DNA of 64,000 bases from Galbitalea sp036271875 (GTDB lineage Bacteria > Actinomycetota > Actinomycetes > Actinomycetales > Microbacteriaceae), in the NCBI GenBank assembly GCA_036271875.1, contig DATAZU010000015.1, positions 62,001-126,000 of the forward strand, in the 5' to 3' direction. The translations under genes were made by a program, and so were the position numbers. How positions within the stretch are numbered: position 1 is the first letter of the stretch; every line of letters starts with the position of its first letter. The notes below the pieces were generated by a model. The model worked only from the letters and a program-made list of their open reading frames with translations. It had not been told where the DNA came from and made no database searches. This document shows positions 8,100 to 16,214 of this stretch, one piece after another.

Positions 8100-9032
8100 C
8101 TACCGGCGCACGGTTCCGGTTAGCCCCGCGAGCCGCGCGACTACCGAAGGTTTTGCCAGGAACCACAGCACAATCATCAGAACGACGGTGAAGGCGAAGA
8201 TGACGAAGCCGATCCAACTCTGATCGTCTCGCCCCGCGTACATGTGGTTCAGATTGCGCAGCGCCCCGGTCGCGAGGACGAGCGTTACGTGCACGATGAT
8301 GAACGCAACGAAGTAGACCATCACGACAACGTGGACGCCGCGGGCGACACGAACGGGGAACACCCGGTCGAGCCCGCGGAGACGATGTGCGAGTCCCGGC
8401 ATCATCCGAACGCCGGTCGCGATCGCCAGCGGAGCCGCGACGAAGACAGTCACGAAGTAGCTGATGAGTTGGAGCGCGTTGTAGTTCGACCATCCGTCGT
8501 TCGTCGGCCAGTTCAGCGAAGCGTACCGAATCGCTGTGGTGATCGCGTTCGGGAAAATGTCCCATCTCGTCGGGACGATTCGCGTCCACTGGCTCGTGCA
8601 GAAGACCAATACGTAGAACACCACGCCGTTGAGCAGCCAGAGTGCGTCGACGGCGAGGTGCAGCCAGGTACCGATTCCGATTCGCACCGGCGGGTTGGAG
8701 GTGCGAATCGCGCCGTCGTTGCGGCGGATCCAGAATGCCGTCGGCCGCTTCTTGCTTCGAATCTGCCAGCCGGACCGGAGGATGAACAGCAGAAAGAATG
8801 AGTTGAGAACGTGCTGCCATTCAACGAAAGCGGGGAACCCGACGGGAGTGCCCGTAGGCAACGCCGAGTCGCCGGGATATGTCGTCATGAATGACTGCAC
8901 CGCGGCAAGGTCGCGGAGGTACTTCGCGACGAGCACGACAACGACCATCACAGCCAGGGCAACCGGGATGGCCCAGAACAGGGCGCGCCAGCGACTGCGC
9001 GGCGCGCGTTCGTCCCGCGTCGTCACGCTCAT
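8100..9032 (-). CDS. Cytochrome b561/b6-type membrane protein
   Basis: A 310-residue integral membrane protein with about five hydrophobic segments: an N-terminal helix at about 18-38, then EWQHVLNSFFLLFIL, TWLHLAVDALWLL, ALQLISYFVTVFVAAPLAIATG and a paired-His helix HVVVMVYFVAFIIVHVT. The histidines in the second, third and fifth helices fit bis-His ligation of b-type haem. Relatives are membrane anchors of molybdopterin oxidoreductases or ferric/thiosulfate reductases. No catalytic partner is next to it here. It sits between an MBL-fold gene (13-bp gap) and the HAD gene (9-bp gap) in one minus-strand run. Confidence 0.8.
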   Translation of the reverse strand: MSVTTRDERAPRSRWRALFWAIPVALAVMVVVVLVAKYLRDLAAVQSFMTTYPGDSALPTGTPVGFPAFVEWQHVLNSFFLLFILRSGWQIRSKKRPTAFWIRRNDGAIRTSNPPVRIGIGTWLHLAVDALWLLNGVVFYVLVFCTSQWTRIVPTRWDIFPNAITTAIRYASLNWPTNDGWSNYNALQLISYFVTVFVAAPLAIATGVRMMPGLAHRLRGLDRVFPVRVARGVHVVVMVYFVAFIIVHVTLVLATGALRNLNHMYAGRDDQSWIGFVIFAFTVVLMIVLWFLAKPSVVARLAGLTGTVRR

Positions 9033-9045
9033 TTACGAGAAGTTC

Positions 9046-9681
9046 CTAGATTTCGACGGAGTCGCCCGGTGACAGCGCAACGAACTCGCCGCCGCCCTGC
9101 TCGGTCACAGCCGTGATGCGAGCTGCGGCCATCTGGTTTCCGATCACGGAGTTGATCATGTCGTGCGTCGCGAAGCTGCGCTTCGGCTTTGCCGCCGCGA
9201 CATAGTCCATCACTTCGCCGATCTTGAGCCAGGGAGCGCTGGCCGGAACCGCGAGCAGGTCAACGCCAACCGGCCCCAGGGTGAAGGAGTCGCCAGGATA
9301 GAAGACGGACCCGTTGATCAGCACGCCAACGTTGTCGACGATCGGAATCGAGGAGTGGATCTGCGCGTGGTTCTCGCCGAAAAACTCGAGAGTGAATGGA
9401 TCGAGCTCGATCTTCTGGCCATCCTCCACCGCCTCGATCTCGAAGTCGGTTGCCGCGGCGACGACGCCGGCCGGGCCGAAGAACTTGACGTCCGGGCTGT
9501 TCTCCTTGATGCGTTGAAGATGCTCTGGCGTCCAGTGATCGGCGTGCTCGTGTGTGATGACGACGGCGACGACGTTGTTGGTGTCTGGCAGGGGGACGGT
9601 GAAGGATCCCGGATCGACGATGAGCTTCTTCTCGCTAATGGATGCCACGAAACAGGCGTGCTCGTACTTGGTAATGCGCAT
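9046..9681 (-). CDS. Metallo-beta-lactamase fold hydrolase (UlaG/UPF0173-like)
   Basis: The 211-residue protein carries the MBL metal motif THEHADHW, a second ligand region in GENHAQIHSS, the Asp in FYPGDSF and a C-terminal His in SFATHDMIN. This compact form resembles UlaG-like and UPF0173 hydrolases. The substrate is unknown. It is the first gene of a minus-strand run leading to the cytochrome b, HAD, ComA-like and VOC genes. Its start at 9681 is 30 bp from a CsoR-type operator, so the metal regulator may control it together with its own gene. Confidence 0.82.
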   Translation of the reverse strand: MRITKYEHACFVASISEKKLIVDPGSFTVPLPDTNNVVAVVITHEHADHWTPEHLQRIKENSPDVKFFGPAGVVAAATDFEIEAVEDGQKIELDPFTLEFFGENHAQIHSSIPIVDNVGVLINGSVFYPGDSFTLGPVGVDLLAVPASAPWLKIGEVMDYVAAAKPKRSFATHDMINSVIGNQMAAARITAVTEQGGGEFVALSPGDSVEI

Positions 9682-9710
9682 GCTCCGAGCCTAGCGCCGC
9701 CGCCGGATCA

Positions 9711-9731
9711 GCATACCCCTAGGGGGTATGC
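9711..9731. promoter_or_regulatory. CsoR-type operator
   Basis: GCATACCCC and GGGGTATGC form a perfect 9-bp inverted repeat around TAG. This is the ATACCCC/GGGGTAT pattern bound by CsoR-family repressors. It lies 7 bp before the csoR-like ATG and in the 57-bp divergent space to the MBL-fold gene, so it can control both directions. No separate Shine-Dalgarno sequence is obvious between the operator and the csoR-like start. Confidence 0.8.
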
Positions 9732-9738
9732 TGGATGG

Positions 9739-10020
9739 ATGATCGCAGACATCAAGAAGCGCGCGCTGCACCGCAGCCGCATCCTGCAGGGCCAGCTTCG
9801 AGGACTTGAGAAGATGATTGACAACGAGGACTACTGCGTCGACATCATCACCCAGTCGCTTGCGGTGCAGAAGTCTCTGCGATCGCTCAACAAACTTCTG
9901 GTGGAAAATCACCTGCGGACCCATGTGACCGATATGTTCGAAGCGGGCGGGGACGAACGCGAGGCTGCAGTGACCGAACTGTTGACCGTCTTCGAGTTGA
10001 CGAACAACAGGGGGCAGTGA
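9739..10020 (+). CDS. csoR: CsoR/DUF156 family metal-sensing repressor
   Basis: A 93-residue all-helical CsoR-family protein with the family core LQGQLRGLEKMI and Cys33 in EDYCVDIITQ. In M. tuberculosis CsoR copper is held by Cys36, His61 and Cys65. Here the matching residues are Cys33, His58 and His62, so the third ligand is His instead of Cys. The stop overlaps the start of the P-type ATPase gene (TGATG), giving a coupled regulator-exporter pair. The operator just upstream implies autorepression. Copper is the likely signal but the changed ligand makes another metal or thiol signal possible. Confidence 0.87.
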   Translation: MIADIKKRALHRSRILQGQLRGLEKMIDNEDYCVDIITQSLAVQKSLRSLNKLLVENHLRTHVTDMFEAGGDEREAAVTELLTVFELTNNRGQ

Positions 10021-12137
10021 TGGATGAGACGTCTGTGACCGTCGGGGACTCCGAGCAGATCGCGGTCCCGGAGTCCGTCGGAGGATTCGCTGCGCACGAC
10101 CACGGTCACGGGGGCGACCCCTCGGCAAGCTCCGGGTCCGGGCACGACCACCACGACCACGTCGCGCAGTTCCGTCGGCTGTTCTGGGTCTGCCTCATCC
10201 TGACTGTGCCGACGCTCGTCTTCAGCACCGGGCTGCAGGACATCCTGCATCTGACTGGTCCGCGGTTCCCGGGCAGCGAGTGGATTCCCGCAGTCTTCGG
10301 TCTTGCGATCTTCATCTACGGCGGCCGTATCTTCCTGGCCGGCGGCTGGTCCGAGCTGCGTGCCCGCAAGCCCGGCATGATGCTGCTGATCTCGCTCGCG
10401 ATTGTGGTCGCGTTCGGCTACAGCGCAGCCGTCACCCTCGGCCTCGCTGGCATGGACTTTTGGTGGGAGCTCGCGACTCTCATCACCATCATGCTGCTTG
10501 GGCACTGGATCGAGATGGCAGCCGTCATGCGAACGGGGGATGCGCTCGGCGAGCTCGCCACTTTGATCCCGGATGTTGCGGACGTGGTCCATGGCGACCA
10601 CGTGATGTCGATGCCAGTCGCGCAGACCGCGGTCGGGGATCTCGTCCTGGTGCGTCCTGGCGGGAGCGTGCCAGTAGATGGCGAGGTGACCGAGGGCGAG
10701 TCTGACGTCAACGAGGCTCTCCTCACCGGCGAGAGCGCCGCGGTGGCGAAGTCGGTCGGTTCGTCGGTTGTCGCTGGCAGCATCAACGGGTCGGGGGCGC
10801 TGACCATCCGAGTAACAAACGTCGGCGACGACACGGCACTCGCCGGCGTGATGAAACTCGTTGCTGAGGCACAGGCGAGCAAGTCGGGTGCTCAGATCCT
10901 GGCCGATCGTGCCGCCGGTTGGCTGTTCTACATCGCCGTCGGTGCCGCGATCATCACGGCGGGAGTCTGGTACCTGATCCTGCCAACCGACCCCAACTTT
11001 GTTCTCGAGCGCGTCGTGACCGTCCTCGTGATTGCGTGTCCGCATGCGCTGGGCCTCGCGATCCCCTTGGTCGCGCAGATCTCCACATCGCTCGGGGCGC
11101 GGAACGGCATCCTGATCCGCAGTCGCGCCGCGCTTGAGGACGCCCGCCTCGTCTCCGTCGTACTCTTCGACAAGACGGGGACGCTCACGGAGGGTCGCCA
11201 GGGCGTGACGGAAGTTGTGCCGGTTGGCGCGGCGACCGAGGATGAGCTGCGGCAACTTGCTGCTGCGGTCGAGGCCCGGTCCGAGCATCCAATTGCTCGC
11301 GCGATCGTGAGTGACGCGGCCGCGCGCAAGCTGCCCAAGCTGCGAATCGCGAAGTTTGAGTCGCTCGCCGGCCGCGGGGTCGAAGCGACAATCGACGGAG
11401 CGGTGGTCACGATCGCGGCCCCCCGCCTGCTCACCGAGCGCGGCATCCATCTGGACCCCCTGCTCGTGCACGCATCGCGGGATGCCGCGGCTGATGGCAA
11501 GACGGTCGTCTACGTGGTGCGCACCCCTCGCGGGCCGCAGGGATCGGAGCAGAGACCCGGTGTGCTCGGGATGATCGCGCTTGCTGACGTGATTCGACCG
11601 GAGTCCGCGGATGCGGTCGCGCGGCTCAAGGCACGCGGCATCCGCGTGGCCATGCTGACCGGCGACACCGCCGAGGTCGCACGCTGGGTCGGCGGACAGC
11701 TCGGGATCGACGAGATCTTCTCCGAGGTGCTGCCCGCAGACAAGTCGGACGTTGTTGAGCGGCTGCAGAAATCGGGCGTCAAGGTCGCGATGGTCGGCGA
11801 TGGCGTCAACGACGCGCCCGCCCTCGCAAGAGCCGATGTCGGCATCGCGATCGGCGCGGGCACGGATGTTGCGATTGAGTCGGCCGGTGTCATCCTCGCG
11901 TCGAGCGATCCCCGAGGCGTCGCGCGCGTGATCAAACTGTCTCGCGCGACGTACGCCAAGATGTTGCAGAACCTCGTCTGGGGTGCGGGCTACAACATCG
12001 TCGGTATCCCGCTCGCTGCCGGCGTTCTGTTTGGCGCCGGAGTCCTCCTCGCGCCCGCTGTCGGCGCTCTGTTGATGTCGATCTCGACCGTCGTCGTCGC
12101 GCTCAATGCGCAGCTCCTTCGTCGCCTCCGCCTCTAA
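10020..12137 (+). CDS. copB: Heavy-metal P-type ATPase, CopB-like (CPH type)
   Basis: This 705-residue exporter has a His-rich N-terminus with HDHGHGG and GHDHHDH and no Cys-based HMA domain. The transmembrane metal motif is CPH (about residues 340-342) instead of CPC, which defines the CopB/P1B-3 group moving copper or silver. TGES is near 235, the phosphorylated Asp is in DKTGTLTEG near 384, the SEHPIA locus is near 422 and GDGVNDAPALARAD near 594. About eight membrane helices are expected. A GTG three bases upstream is an alternative start. It is coupled to the CsoR-like repressor. Confidence 0.92.
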   Translation: MDETSVTVGDSEQIAVPESVGGFAAHDHGHGGDPSASSGSGHDHHDHVAQFRRLFWVCLILTVPTLVFSTGLQDILHLTGPRFPGSEWIPAVFGLAIFIYGGRIFLAGGWSELRARKPGMMLLISLAIVVAFGYSAAVTLGLAGMDFWWELATLITIMLLGHWIEMAAVMRTGDALGELATLIPDVADVVHGDHVMSMPVAQTAVGDLVLVRPGGSVPVDGEVTEGESDVNEALLTGESAAVAKSVGSSVVAGSINGSGALTIRVTNVGDDTALAGVMKLVAEAQASKSGAQILADRAAGWLFYIAVGAAIITAGVWYLILPTDPNFVLERVVTVLVIACPHALGLAIPLVAQISTSLGARNGILIRSRAALEDARLVSVVLFDKTGTLTEGRQGVTEVVPVGAATEDELRQLAAAVEARSEHPIARAIVSDAAARKLPKLRIAKFESLAGRGVEATIDGAVVTIAAPRLLTERGIHLDPLLVHASRDAAADGKTVVYVVRTPRGPQGSEQRPGVLGMIALADVIRPESADAVARLKARGIRVAMLTGDTAEVARWVGGQLGIDEIFSEVLPADKSDVVERLQKSGVKVAMVGDGVNDAPALARADVGIAIGAGTDVAIESAGVILASSDPRGVARVIKLSRATYAKMLQNLVWGAGYNIVGIPLAAGVLFGAGVLLAPAVGALLMSISTVVVALNAQLLRRLRL

Positions 12138-12263
12138 TACCTTTTTCAGGAACTTTCGTGACGGATGAGGCCCCTGTCTAGTTCGCACTCGACTTGAGTC
12201 TCGGCAGCAACAGAAACTCCTGAAAAGAGTTGATGGAGGTCGAATTGACGCCATAATCAGGAC

Positions 12264-13244
12264 ATGACGCCGCCGTCGGACCCGAAGTCTGCGAAACCCA
12301 AGCGACTTGTCGTCGCCATCAATCCGTCCGCTCGATTTGGTGCCAACCGCGGTGTCGGCGCGACCATGGTCGACAAGCTGCGCGGTCTTGGCCACAACGT
12401 CATTGATCTGCTCGAGCCGACCTACGCGGAACTCATCGCATCCGCCAAACGCGAGATTACGAAGAAGCCGGATGCGCTCATCGTCGTCGGCGGCGATGGC
12501 ATGGTCAACCTCGGTGTCAATCTGGTCGCAGGAACCGGCGTGCCGCTCGGCCTCATCCCCGCCGGCACCGGCAACGACATGGCTCGCTCGCTGGGCATCC
12601 CGCACGAAAACCAGGAGGCGGCGCTCGACGTACTCATCGAGGCGCTGCGCTATCCCGCCCGGGTCATCGACGCCGGACTCGTGACGGATGCAGCGGGCGA
12701 GACCCGCTGGTTCGGCTGCATGCTCTCCGCCGGGTTCGACTCGATCGTGAACGAGCGCGCCAACACGTGGCGACATCCCAAGGGGGCAAGTCGCTATACG
12801 CTCGCGATGCTGCGCGAGCTCGTGACTCTCGCGCCGATCCAGTACAAGATCACCCACGACGGCGAGACCTTCGAATCGGGGGGCATGATGATGTCCGTCG
12901 GAAATGGCGTCTCCCTGGGTGGCGGGATGAAGGTCACACCGACCGCGATTGTCGACGACGGTCTTCTCGACATCCTGGTTGTCGGCCCGCTGACTCGAAT
13001 CCAGTTTTTGCGAATCTTCCCGAAGGTGTTCGCGGGAACTCACATCCAGGATCCCCGCGTGAAGATCATCAAGGCTAAGAAGATCCGCATCGAGGCCGAG
13101 AACGTCGTCGCATATACCGATGGCGAGCGCTTTGCGCCCCTGCCCATCGACATCGAGGTCAAGCCGGGCGCGCTGAAGGTGTTCGCTCCGCCGGTTGCCG
13201 AGACCGAAGGCAGCGCAACGACGACGGCCAACGCCGCCGCGTAA
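12264..13244 (+). CDS. Diacylglycerol/lipid kinase family protein (YegS/DgkB-like)
   Basis: A 326-residue protein with the DAGK catalytic fold. INPSARFGANRG is the nucleotide-binding start, VVGGDGMVNLG (about 74-84) is the GGDG motif, and GLIPAGTGNDMARSLGIP (about 95-112) is the second hallmark. The C-terminal half has GNGVSLGGGMKVTPTA, typical of the lipid-binding beta domain. It would phosphorylate a lipid or sphingoid alcohol at the inner membrane face. It begins 126 bp after copB and is followed by an unrelated transporter, so it is probably transcribed alone. Confidence 0.9.
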   Translation: MTPPSDPKSAKPKRLVVAINPSARFGANRGVGATMVDKLRGLGHNVIDLLEPTYAELIASAKREITKKPDALIVVGGDGMVNLGVNLVAGTGVPLGLIPAGTGNDMARSLGIPHENQEAALDVLIEALRYPARVIDAGLVTDAAGETRWFGCMLSAGFDSIVNERANTWRHPKGASRYTLAMLRELVTLAPIQYKITHDGETFESGGMMMSVGNGVSLGGGMKVTPTAIVDDGLLDILVVGPLTRIQFLRIFPKVFAGTHIQDPRVKIIKAKKIRIEAENVVAYTDGERFAPLPIDIEVKPGALKVFAPPVAETEGSATTTANAAA

Positions 13245-13345
13245 CTATCCTCCGCGCGACCAAAAGTCAACGCCAAGAAATATTTGGGGCTGCTGGTTAG
13301 CGTGAAACGGTCGGCCGATGTCGGTCGCGCTGTTCAGGAGGATCC

Positions 13346-14812
13346 ATGTCGACTTCAGCGCCAGCTAAGAGCGGCGGCCAGACGTCCCATCGCAGTCTCG
13401 TGCCGGCACGGATGGACCGCCTGCCCTGGGCGAGGTTCCACTGGATGGTCGTCGTGGGCCTCGGGATCTCGTGGATTCTGGATGGCCTCGAGATTCAGAT
13501 CGTGAGCAACGCGGGCTTCAAAACCGAGTTCCACATGACCTCGGCGCAGGTCGGCTGGGTCGGAACTATCTACCTGGTCGGCGAGGTCGTCGGTGCTCTG
13601 GTGTTCGGTCGGCTCTCCGACAAACTTGGACGGCGCAAACTCTTCATCCTGACGCTGTTCATCTACCTCGCGGGCAGCGCCATTGCCGGCCTGTCGCCTG
13701 CGGTGTGGTTCCTGCTCATCTTCCGATTTGTTGCCGGGCTGGGCATCGGCGGCGAATACGCGGCGATCAACTCGGCGATCGACGAACTCATCCCGCGCAA
13801 GTACCGCGGACACGTCGACATCGCCATCAACGGCACATACTGGGGCGGTGCCGCCCTGGGAGCTTTTGCGAACCTGATCTTCCTCAACGACTTCAGCACG
13901 AACATCGGCTGGCGGCTTTCGTTCTTCATCGGCCCGGTGCTCGGAATCATCATCATCTTCCTGCGTCGTCACATCCCGGAGTCTCCGCGCTGGCTGATGA
14001 CGCACGGCCGTCAGGATGAGGCGGAGAAGACCGTCGAGGACATCGAGCAACGGGTGCGCGACAACGGTTACACGCTCGAGGAGGTGCCGGACTCGGAGGC
14101 GATCGAGGTAGTCGCGACCGGCAGCATCCCGTTTCGTCGCATCGCTCACGTGCTATTCATCGACTACCCGAAGCGCACACTGGTCGGCCTGACGATGATG
14201 ATCACGCAGTCGTTCCTCTATAACGCGATCTTCTTCACCTATGTGCTCGTGCTTGAGAACTTCTTCAAGATCCCCGTGGGGCAGACTCCGTACTACTTCT
14301 TCCCCTTCGCGATCGGCAACCTTGTCGGGCCCCTCGTGCTCGGTCGACTGTTCGACAGCTGGGGGCGACGTCAGATGATCTTCCTGACCTATGGCCTGTC
14401 TGGCATCGTGCTCGCGGTCTCCGCATTCCTGTTCAGCATCGGTGCGATGAATGCGCCGCTGCAGGTGACGTTCTGGTGCGTGGCATTTTTCTTCGCCTCG
14501 GCCGGAGCATCAAGCGCGTACCTGACCGTGAGTGAGATCTTCCCGCTGGAGATCAGGAGCCAGGCGATTTCCTACTTCTTCGCGGTCGCCCAGATCTTCG
14601 GTGCGCTTGGCCCGGTGATCTTCGGTGCGCTCGTCGGAGACGGCAAGGATCGTGGACCGCTGGTCGCGGGCGACTATGTCGGAGCCGGCGTCATGATCGT
14701 CGGCGGGATCATCGCACTCATCTTCGGAGTGGATGCCGCGCGCAAGGGCCTCGAGTCTGTGACATCCCCGCTGTCGATTGTCGGCGGCGACAGGAAGAAG
14801 ACGGCGGCCTAG
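13346..14812 (+). CDS. MFS transporter (sugar/metabolite-proton symporter type)
   Basis: A 488-residue membrane protein with twelve predicted helices. It carries the MFS loop motif FGRLSDKLGRRKLF between helices 2 and 3, RFVAGLGIGGEYAAINS in helix 4, IPESPRWL after helix 6 (sugar-porter signature) and GRLFDSWGRRQM in the second half. GAGGATCC before the ATG serves as ribosome binding site. The substrate is unknown. The gene stands alone just upstream of tRNA-Glu. Confidence 0.9.
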   Translation: MSTSAPAKSGGQTSHRSLVPARMDRLPWARFHWMVVVGLGISWILDGLEIQIVSNAGFKTEFHMTSAQVGWVGTIYLVGEVVGALVFGRLSDKLGRRKLFILTLFIYLAGSAIAGLSPAVWFLLIFRFVAGLGIGGEYAAINSAIDELIPRKYRGHVDIAINGTYWGGAALGAFANLIFLNDFSTNIGWRLSFFIGPVLGIIIIFLRRHIPESPRWLMTHGRQDEAEKTVEDIEQRVRDNGYTLEEVPDSEAIEVVATGSIPFRRIAHVLFIDYPKRTLVGLTMMITQSFLYNAIFFTYVLVLENFFKIPVGQTPYYFFPFAIGNLVGPLVLGRLFDSWGRRQMIFLTYGLSGIVLAVSAFLFSIGAMNAPLQVTFWCVAFFFASAGASSAYLTVSEIFPLEIRSQAISYFFAVAQIFGALGPVIFGALVGDGKDRGPLVAGDYVGAGVMIVGGIIALIFGVDAARKGLESVTSPLSIVGGDRKKTAA

Positions 14813-14830
14813 AGCCGGGACCTGCACTGT

Positions 14831-14860
14831 TTGGCGGGTCTTCGCGCCATATGGCATACT
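14831..14860 (+). promoter_or_regulatory. Probable promoter of tRNA-Glu
   Basis: TTGGCG at 14831-14836 and CATACT at 14855-14860 are separated by 18 bp and lie 17 bp before the mature tRNA 5' end. This fits a sigma-70-type housekeeping promoter; it is a prediction from consensus only. Confidence 0.45.
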
Positions 14861-14877
14861 CGTAAAGTTGTCGTGAC

Positions 14878-14953
14878 GGCCCCATCGTATAGCGGCCTAG
14901 TACGCTGCCCTCTCACGGCGGTAACACCGGTTCGAATCCGGTTGGGGTCACCA
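14878..14953 (+). tRNA. tRNA-Glu (anticodon CTC)
   Basis: The 76-nt gene folds as a cloverleaf. The acceptor arm pairs GGCCCCA with TGGGGTC and CCA is encoded. The anticodon stem CTGCC/GGCGG carries the loop CTCTCAC with anticodon CTC. The T arm is ACCGG-TTCGAAT-CCGGT. The 3' half from 14907 is the left attachment repeat of the integrated element, so the functional copy has been rebuilt with element-borne sequence. Confidence 0.95.
14907..14948 (+). repeat. Left attachment site (attL core, 42-bp direct repeat)
   Basis: The 42 bp from the anticodon stem to the acceptor 3' strand of tRNA-Glu recur exactly at 22412-22453. A perfect repeat of a tRNA 3' half around a tyrosine integrase gene is the standard signature of attL and attR. 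Confidence 0.9.
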
Positions 14954-14955
14954 CC

Positions 14956-14995
14956 GCTCGGATGCCAGTAATTCGCTGGCGTCCGGGCCTTTTTT
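14956..14995 (+). terminator. Rho-independent terminator of tRNA-Glu
   Basis: GGATGCCAG (14960-14968) pairs with CTGGCGTCC (14976-14984) around a 7-nt loop. Four further pairs extend the base of the stem, and CC plus a run of six T follows. It also faces the 3' end of the minus-strand higA gene. Confidence 0.88.
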
Positions 14996-15011
14996 GCGCT
15001 CCAGCACGTAT

Positions 15012-15308
15012 TCAGGCGGAGAGCAGCGGCTTGATCCGATCGAACTCGTCGGCGTGTGCGGCCACGGCGATGTCCAGGTCGTAGCGGCTCTGCAGGTTCA
15101 TCCAGAAGCGGTCTGAGGTTCCGAGCGCGCGAGATAGGCGCAGCGCAGTGTCGGGGGAGATTGCACGCTTGCCGTGCACGATTTCGTTTATGCGCCGAGC
15201 GGGCACGGAGATCGTCTGGGCGAGCCGGTACTGGGTGATGCCCATCGGGTTGAGGAACTCTTCCAGCAGGATCTCTCCCGGGTGGATGGGCTCATGTGCG
15301 ATTGCCAT
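15012..15308 (-). CDS. higA: HigA family antitoxin
   Basis: A 98-residue XRE-type HTH protein of the HigA/VapI group. It begins with HPGEILLEEFLNPMGITQ, continues with helix-turn-helix sequence around RRINEIVHGKRAISPDTALRLSRAL, and ends with RFWMNLQSRYDLDIA, all typical of HigA. It neutralises HigB and represses the operon. The ATG at 15308 lies 14 bp after the higB stop, the usual toxin-first order. A related but broken copy is found at 22520-22811, in the same position relative to the second tRNA repeat. Confidence 0.92.
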   Translation of the reverse strand: MAIAHEPIHPGEILLEEFLNPMGITQYRLAQTISVPARRINEIVHGKRAISPDTALRLSRALGTSDRFWMNLQSRYDLDIAVAAHADEFDRIKPLLSA

Positions 15309-15322
15309 GTGTCTCTCCTCTC

Positions 15323-15604
15323 TCAGTGGTAGTCGGTGATCTCGACGTCTGCCGGACCGGCCGATGTCCAGGTGAAGCAGATGCGCCACTGGTCGTTGAT
15401 GCGGATACTGTGCTGCCCTTGGCGGTTACCGTGCAGCTGCTCGAGTCGGTTGCCCGGAGGAATTCGAAGGTCGTTTATGTTTTCGGCCGCGTCGAGGATC
15501 AGGAGCTTGCGGTTGGCAATTCGCTGAAGGTCGGCGCCGAATTTGCGGACGTGCGTGCGATTCCAGACGAGCTCGGTGTCCTTGTCCGCGAACGACTGGA
15601 TCAC
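15323..15604 (-). CDS. higB: HigB family toxin (RelE/ParE-like mRNA interferase)
   Basis: This 93-residue protein has the HigB pattern: HVRKFGADLQRIANRKLLILDAA in the first half, then LRIPPGNRLEQLHGNRQGQHSIRINDQWRICF with the Arg/His residues that form the RNase site in RelE-like toxins, and EITDYH at the end. In known systems HigB cleaves mRNA on the ribosome. The start is GTG at 15604. It sits first in the higBA operon within the integrated element, where it probably stabilises the element. Confidence 0.92.
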   Translation of the reverse strand: MIQSFADKDTELVWNRTHVRKFGADLQRIANRKLLILDAAENINDLRIPPGNRLEQLHGNRQGQHSIRINDQWRICFTWTSAGPADVEITDYH

Positions 15605-15740
15605 TTACGAAGCATAACGCGTCACGTTACTAACGCAAAGCGGAGATTCGAGTCACACATCTGTGGACGAGGACACTGCCCAGTCCAGCCGTGATCGATG
15701 TAACCGCATTCGCTCTCGATGTGACCGATAGGCTCACGCC

Positions 15741-16214
15741 ATGCGAATCGTGAGGACCGGATACAAAGTCCTCTTTGTGATCGTTGTCTTCTTGACAATT
15801 CTTTTGCTACAGCAGTTCGTGTTTACGCGAATCGTGCCGTACCCGATTGAGATTTTCGTCGGTCCCATCTTGGAAGGCATCGCCTTCTATATAGGCACTC
15901 GAACATTCCGCGGTCGTGAAGAGCCCGCACATCCAAGCCGGGATTGGTGGCGAATGACAGCGCGGCCGCGCGCGAGCCTCGTTATCGGAGTGCTTCTTTG
16001 TATCTCAGCGGCCTTAGACATCGTTAACGCTGTCACGCGGCCGAGCGAAGTGCCCACCTTTGTTGTGGCTTTCGTTGAGGATGCAGCGCTCGCATTTTTT
16101 ACTTCGACTCACGAGCGCGGTTGGAAAGACTCGCCAACGGAGTCGAGCCCGCCGCCCTCGAGAAGGTCCCACTTCAGCCTTAGGGCCAAAGGTCTCGGAT
16201 CTTTGAGCGCATAG
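15741..16214 (+). CDS. Hypothetical four-helix membrane protein
   Basis: A 157-residue protein of unknown function with four hydrophobic stretches at about 10-31, 34-56, 76-98 and 104-122, the first rich in Leu, Val and Phe. The C-terminal tail is Ser/Pro/Arg-rich and overlaps the 3' end of the convergent integrase gene by 35 bp. No family is recognised. It lies inside the integrated element and is divergent from higB. The helices support a real gene but the tail may be fortuitous. Confidence 0.55.
   Translation: MRIVRTGYKVLFVIVVFLTILLLQQFVFTRIVPYPIEIFVGPILEGIAFYIGTRTFRGREEPAHPSRDWWRMTARPRASLVIGVLLCISAALDIVNAVTRPSEVPTFVVAFVEDAALAFFTSTHERGWKDSPTESSPPPSRRSHFSLRAKGLGSLSA

Noticed and set aside
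9909..13043. Very long open frame (over 1000 codons) on the minus strand
   Set aside because: It lies wholly antisense to the csoR-like, copB and lipid kinase genes, its translation is rich in Arg, His and Asp with no domain pattern, and it mirrors codon bias of the real plus-strand genes.
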